A stretch of DNA of 9,067 bases from an uncultured Faecalibacterium sp. (lineage in GTDB: Bacteria > Bacillota > Clostridia > Oscillospirales > Ruminococcaceae): positions 1 through 9,067 of the forward strand of contig CAAFQM010000129.1 in NCBI GenBank assembly GCA_900765105.1. Reading direction: 5' to 3'. Positions 5,797 through 9,067 of this stretch are shown here, one piece after another. Under the pieces are notes generated by a model. That model was given only the letters and a program-made list of their open reading frames with translations, did no database searches and was not told the DNA's origin. The number at the start of each line of letters is the position of its first letter. Position 1 is the first letter of the stretch. The position numbers and the translations under genes were made by a program.

Positions 5797-7033
5797 TGAG
5801 CCGCTGGTGCTCATCGGCCTGCAAGGGATGCTGGAATGGGAAAAGCTGGGCTATACGGTCTGCGGCACCGCCCGCAACGGCAAGCTGGCGCTGGAACTCA
5901 TTGAGCGGGAGAAGCCGGATATCGTCATTGCCGACGTAAAAATGCCGGTGATGGACGGGCTTACCCTTGCCCGCACCTGCCGGGAACGCAGCGCCCTGCC
6001 CGCCTTTATCATGCTGACCAGCTTTGAAGAATTTGATTACATCAAGCAGGCCATGGGTGCCGGGGTGGTGGATTATCTGGTCAAACTGGACCTGACCCCC
6101 GAGAACCTGCAAACCGCCCTTGCCAAGGCCGCCGAAAAGGTAAAAAAGGAGCGTGCTTTGCTGGGCGAATTGTCGGCACAGGAAAATCTTGCCGAGAGTG
6201 TGCGCAGCTATCAGGAGCGTTTTTTCGTGCGGCTGTACGCCGGGCTGTTCCCGGACGAAGCCGCATTGGAGCAGCCTTTGCAACACATGGAGCTGAACCT
6301 TGCAAGCGACGCCTACCTTGTAGCCAGCTGCGAGATCATCGCCAACACCGCCCTTACTCCCGCCCAGCAGCTGAAGCTGAGCTTTTCCTGCGGGCGGATG
6401 CTGGAGACCACCCTGCAGAACTATCTGCCCTGCTATGTGACCGGGGCGGATGCCATGCGCTGCAATGTGCTGTTCTGCCTGACCGATGCCCAGTGCCAGA
6501 ACTACCGGACGGTGCTGCGCCCGCTGCTGGAACGCGCCAGCCAAATTCTATACAACTATTTCACGGTACGGCTGCTCTGGGCGGTAGGTCGTCCCACCGG
6601 CTCCCTGCTGGGGCTGGCACGCTGCTGCCGGGAAAACGCCCATTTGCAGCCCCTGCTCACGGTGGAGCAGCCCATCCAGTTCGTGGAGGTCAACGAGGGC
6701 GACGCCACCGCCGGGAAGATGCAGGTGGTGGCACAGGTGCAGGAGTATATTAAGAATCACCTTTCGGAAAAACTGACGCTGGCCGATGTGGCGGCTGTAT
6801 TCAATTTTTCGCCCAACTACCTCAGCCAGCTGTTTGGCAAATACGGCGACAGCGGCTTTGTGGAGTACATTACCGAAACCCGCATCGCTGCGGCGAAGGA
6901 GATGCTGGAACAGGGCGATTTGAAAGTATACGAGATCGCTGAGAAACTGGGGTACGAGAGCGCTTTCTATTTTTCCAAGGTGTTCAAAAAGGTCACGGGG
7001 CTCAGCCCGCGGGAATACCAGCAAAGTATTTAA
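5771..7033 (+). CDS. Response regulator, receiver plus AraC-type DNA-binding domain (YesN type)
   Basis: A 420-residue cytoplasmic transcription regulator. The receiver domain (1-120) has the acidic pair Asp8/Asp9, the phospho-acceptor Asp55 in IVIADVKMPVMDG, Thr83 and Lys105. A middle region (about 125-310) of unassigned fold follows, as is common in YesN-type proteins. The C-terminal 100 residues hold two helix-turn-helix motifs of the AraC family: LTLADVAAVFNFSPNYLSQL, then YEIAEKLGYESAFYFSKVFK with the PREYQ ending. A small oddity is Lys105-Leu106 where most receivers have Lys-Pro. The start gives a normal receiver N-terminus, and the gene overlaps the kinase gene. It likely activates the leftward importer operon, perhaps through the 22-bp-spaced direct repeats at 3799-3831, and possibly its own operon. 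Confidence 0.95.
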   Translation: MLRILLVDDEPLVLIGLQGMLEWEKLGYTVCGTARNGKLALELIEREKPDIVIADVKMPVMDGLTLARTCRERSALPAFIMLTSFEEFDYIKQAMGAGVVDYLVKLDLTPENLQTALAKAAEKVKKERALLGELSAQENLAESVRSYQERFFVRLYAGLFPDEAALEQPLQHMELNLASDAYLVASCEIIANTALTPAQQLKLSFSCGRMLETTLQNYLPCYVTGADAMRCNVLFCLTDAQCQNYRTVLRPLLERASQILYNYFTVRLLWAVGRPTGSLLGLARCCRENAHLQPLLTVEQPIQFVEVNEGDATAGKMQVVAQVQEYIKNHLSEKLTLADVAAVFNFSPNYLSQLFGKYGDSGFVEYITETRIAAAKEMLEQGDLKVYEIAEKLGYESAFYFSKVFKKVTGLSPREYQQSI

Positions 7034-7047
7034 AATCGGAGGCTTTT

Positions 7048-8844
7048 ATGATACAGGAACAGCTTGCTTTTTTGCCGGAATTTCTTTCCGATTACCGGCC
7101 CTTCCCCCCTGCCAAGGAACGTACTGCATGGCAGGGGCTGCCCCCGCGGGCCAAGCAGCGCTTTTTGCAGGCGGGGGAAGCCGCACTGCAAACGCCCATT
7201 GCGCCCCTGCCGCTCTCGCTCTGGCTGGATTTCACCCACACCGGGCGGCGCACCCCATGGGAGACGGCTTACTTCTCCCGCCGGGCGCGGCTGTGCGCGT
7301 TGGTAAGTGCCGAGTGTGTGGAGCACGAAGGGCGCTTTCTGGATGCCATTGCAGATACCGTATGGGCGATCTGTGAGGAAAGCGCATGGCAGCTGCCCGC
7401 CCACAACAGCTACATCCGGGACACCCCGCAGCTGCCCCTGCCGGACACCACCCGCCCCATCGTAGATTTATTTGCCGCCGAGACCGGCGCGCTGCTGGCG
7501 CTGGCCCGATACTTACTGCCGGACGAGCTGGATACTGCCGCGCCGGGCATCACGGCGCGGATGGAGCAGGAGCTGGACGCCCGCATCCTGACGCCCTATT
7601 TTACAAGCCACTTCTGGTGGATGGGCAACGGCGAAGAGCCTATGTGCAACTGGACGAGCTGGTGCACCCAGAATGTGCTGCTCACCGTTTTTCTGCTGCC
7701 CACCACGCAGCAGCAGCGAAACGCTGCCGTCAAACAGGCAGCGTACAGTCTCGACTGCTTTTTAAAGGACTACGGCGCGGACGGCTGCTGCAACGAGGGT
7801 GCGCAGTATTACCGCCACGCCGGGCTGACCCTGTGGGGCTGCCTTGAAATTTTGTCCAGCATTGTGCCGGAGGCCTTCTCTCCCCTGTTCCATGAGCCTA
7901 AGATCAAAAACATTGCAGAGTACATCTGCAACGTCCATGTGGAAGGCCCTTACTACCTGAACTTTGGCGATTGCAGCCCCCTTGCCGGGCGGTGCGGTGC
8001 GCGGGAATACCGTTTTGGGCAGGCTGTGGGCAGCGATGCTTTGCAAGCCCTTGCGGCGGCAGACTTCCGCGCCGATGCCGACCCCGACCATTTGCAGAAC
8101 CCGGACGGCAGCACCCACATCAACCTGTGGTACCGGCTGACCACCGCCTTTGCAGAAGAAGAAATGATGACCTACTCCGCAACGCCCCGGCACCATTTAA
8201 CGGTGTGGTATCCCAGCGTGGGCGTCTATGCCGCGCGGCAGGGTAGCTGGGTGCTGGGTGCAAAGTTCGGCTCCAACGGCGACAGCCACAATCACAACGA
8301 TACCGGCAGCATTACTGTATACAAGGACGGCAGAACGTTCCTGATCGATATCGGAGTGGAGAGCTACACCAAAAAGACCTTCAGCCCCCAGCGGTATGAG
8401 ATCTGGACGATGCAGAGCGCATGGCACAATCTGCCTACCTTTGACGGCGTGCAGCAGCTGCCGGGCGCGGAATACGCTGCCCGGGAGGTGTGCACCGCAG
8501 AAAACAGCATCACCGGCGAACTGGCGGGCGCGTACCCTCCCATCCCGGGGCTTACCACCTACCGCCGCAGCGTATCGGTCAGTGAACAGGGCGTCACCCT
8601 GCGGGACGAAACAGACTATCCCGGCACGGTGGAGCTGACCTTGCTCACCGAGCAACAGCCTGTCCCCGCTGCGGATGGCTTTGCGGTGGGCACACTGGGC
8701 GGCATTCGGTTTGACCCGGGTGCCGTAACGGCTGCTGTTACGCCGGTGCCCATCACCGACCCGCGCCTGCGCACCGCATGGCCGGAAACAATCTATAAGA
8801 TCACCCTGCATTTCCAAAAAATGCTGAACCTCGAACTGTACTAA
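7048..8844 (+). CDS. Heparinase II/III-like protein, probable cytoplasmic uronate polysaccharide lyase
   Basis: A 598-residue protein. The N-terminal two thirds look alpha-helical, like the (alpha/alpha) toroid of these lyases, with NWTSWCTQNV (201-210) and DGCCNEGAQYYRHAGLTLWG (245-264). The latter supplies the Tyr254/Tyr255 and His257 candidates for catalysis. The C-terminal beta domain carries the family signature around SHNHNDTGSI (413-422) and FLIDIGVESY (431-440), with His414, His416 and Asp418. Family members cleave uronic-acid-containing polysaccharides (heparin/heparan, alginate and others) by beta-elimination. The exact polysaccharide-lyase family and substrate cannot be read off. 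No signal peptide or lipobox is seen, so it probably acts on imported oligosaccharides. It starts 14 bp after the regulator gene with a CGGAGG site, so it is in the same operon. Confidence 0.85.
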   Translation: MIQEQLAFLPEFLSDYRPFPPAKERTAWQGLPPRAKQRFLQAGEAALQTPIAPLPLSLWLDFTHTGRRTPWETAYFSRRARLCALVSAECVEHEGRFLDAIADTVWAICEESAWQLPAHNSYIRDTPQLPLPDTTRPIVDLFAAETGALLALARYLLPDELDTAAPGITARMEQELDARILTPYFTSHFWWMGNGEEPMCNWTSWCTQNVLLTVFLLPTTQQQRNAAVKQAAYSLDCFLKDYGADGCCNEGAQYYRHAGLTLWGCLEILSSIVPEAFSPLFHEPKIKNIAEYICNVHVEGPYYLNFGDCSPLAGRCGAREYRFGQAVGSDALQALAAADFRADADPDHLQNPDGSTHINLWYRLTTAFAEEEMMTYSATPRHHLTVWYPSVGVYAARQGSWVLGAKFGSNGDSHNHNDTGSITVYKDGRTFLIDIGVESYTKKTFSPQRYEIWTMQSAWHNLPTFDGVQQLPGAEYAAREVCTAENSITGELAGAYPPIPGLTTYRRSVSVSEQGVTLRDETDYPGTVELTLLTEQQPVPAADGFAVGTLGGIRFDPGAVTAAVTPVPITDPRLRTAWPETIYKITLHFQKMLNLELY

Positions 8845-8855
8845 GGAGAACTGCC

Positions 8856-9067
8856 ATGGAGACCATCAAGCTGAAAATTCTGGACGAAGCCGGCCACACC
8901 CTGATGACCTGTGACGCTGACACCGCCGTATCCCTTGTTTACACCAACTGCTACAAGCCCGGCGACCGGGTTGCGCTGGAGATCGACCATCCCGGCCAGT
9001 ACTGCGTTATCCAGTTCGAGGACACCATGCCCGAAGCCCTTGTGTATGTGGTCAAGCGGGAGATCAA
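8856..9067 (+). CDS. Unrecognised protein, N-terminal 70 residues, cut by window edge
   Basis: An open frame from ATG at 8856 runs to the window end without a stop. It has TAAGGAG 7 bp upstream, overlapping the stop codon of the lyase gene, so translational coupling is likely. The start reads METIKLKILDEAGHTLMTCD, followed by SLVYTNCYKPGDRVALEIDH. It is not hydrophobic and has no export signal. The alternating pattern suggests a beta-rich fold, perhaps the first domain of a carbohydrate-binding or accessory protein, but that is a guess. Base composition matches its neighbours. Its place directly after the lyase suggests a role in the same saccharide pathway. I cannot name the family. Confidence 0.75.
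   Translation, partial: METIKLKILDEAGHTLMTCDADTAVSLVYTNCYKPGDRVALEIDHPGQYCVIQFEDTMPEALVYVVKREI

Noticed and set aside
1..9067. CRISPR arrays, insertion sequences, tRNA/rRNA genes, attachment sites
   Set aside because: No regular repeat-spacer arrays, transposase-like proteins, terminal inverted repeats or tRNA-like folds were seen; base composition is even apart from the control region.

Overview
The window looks like a chromosomal carbohydrate-utilisation locus from a GC-rich gut Firmicute. Supporting signs are strong AAAGGAGG-type Shine-Dalgarno sites before nearly every gene, a two-permease sugar ABC importer (CUT1 type) with a lipoprotein binding protein, and a YesM/YesN-type two-component system. 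The N-terminus of the beta-glucuronidase resembles what I remember from Faecalibacterium and relatives (Oscillospiraceae). I could not run a search, so the genus is an inference.

There are two divergent transcription units around a control region at about 3635-3978. The leftward unit (minus strand) encodes, in transcription order, a sugar-binding lipoprotein (2315-3634), two ABC permeases (1212-2138 and 335-1195) and the start of a GH2 beta-glucuronidase (1-261, running off the left edge). It has a hairpin-rich spacer ending in an intrinsic terminator after the binding protein, and a second terminator before the glucuronidase. The rightward unit encodes a LytS/YesM-type sensor kinase (3979-5796), an AraC-type response regulator overlapping it by 26 bp (5771-7033), a cytoplasmic heparinase II/III-like protein (7048-8844) and the first 70 residues of an unrecognised protein (8856-9067, running off the right edge).

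Inferred working model: the kinase senses an extracellular saccharide and phosphorylates the AraC-type regulator. The regulator may bind a pair of identical 11-bp direct repeats 22 bp apart in the control region (3799-3809 and 3821-3831), placed to activate the leftward importer operon. The binding protein and permeases import an oligosaccharide, powered by an ATPase encoded elsewhere. The beta-glucuronidase and the heparinase-like lyase, neither with an export signal, would then break it down in the cytoplasm. The enzymes point to a glucuronic-acid-containing substrate, but its identity cannot be read from the sequence.

Main points for a second look: an apparent in-frame loss of about 60 residues inside the glucuronidase N-terminal domain; the direct-repeat operator; a terminator-like hairpin in the importer leader; the two in-operon terminators; the intracellular lyase plus glucuronidase pairing; and the unknown gene at the right edge. 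No RNA genes, insertion sequences, CRISPR arrays or integration signatures were seen.
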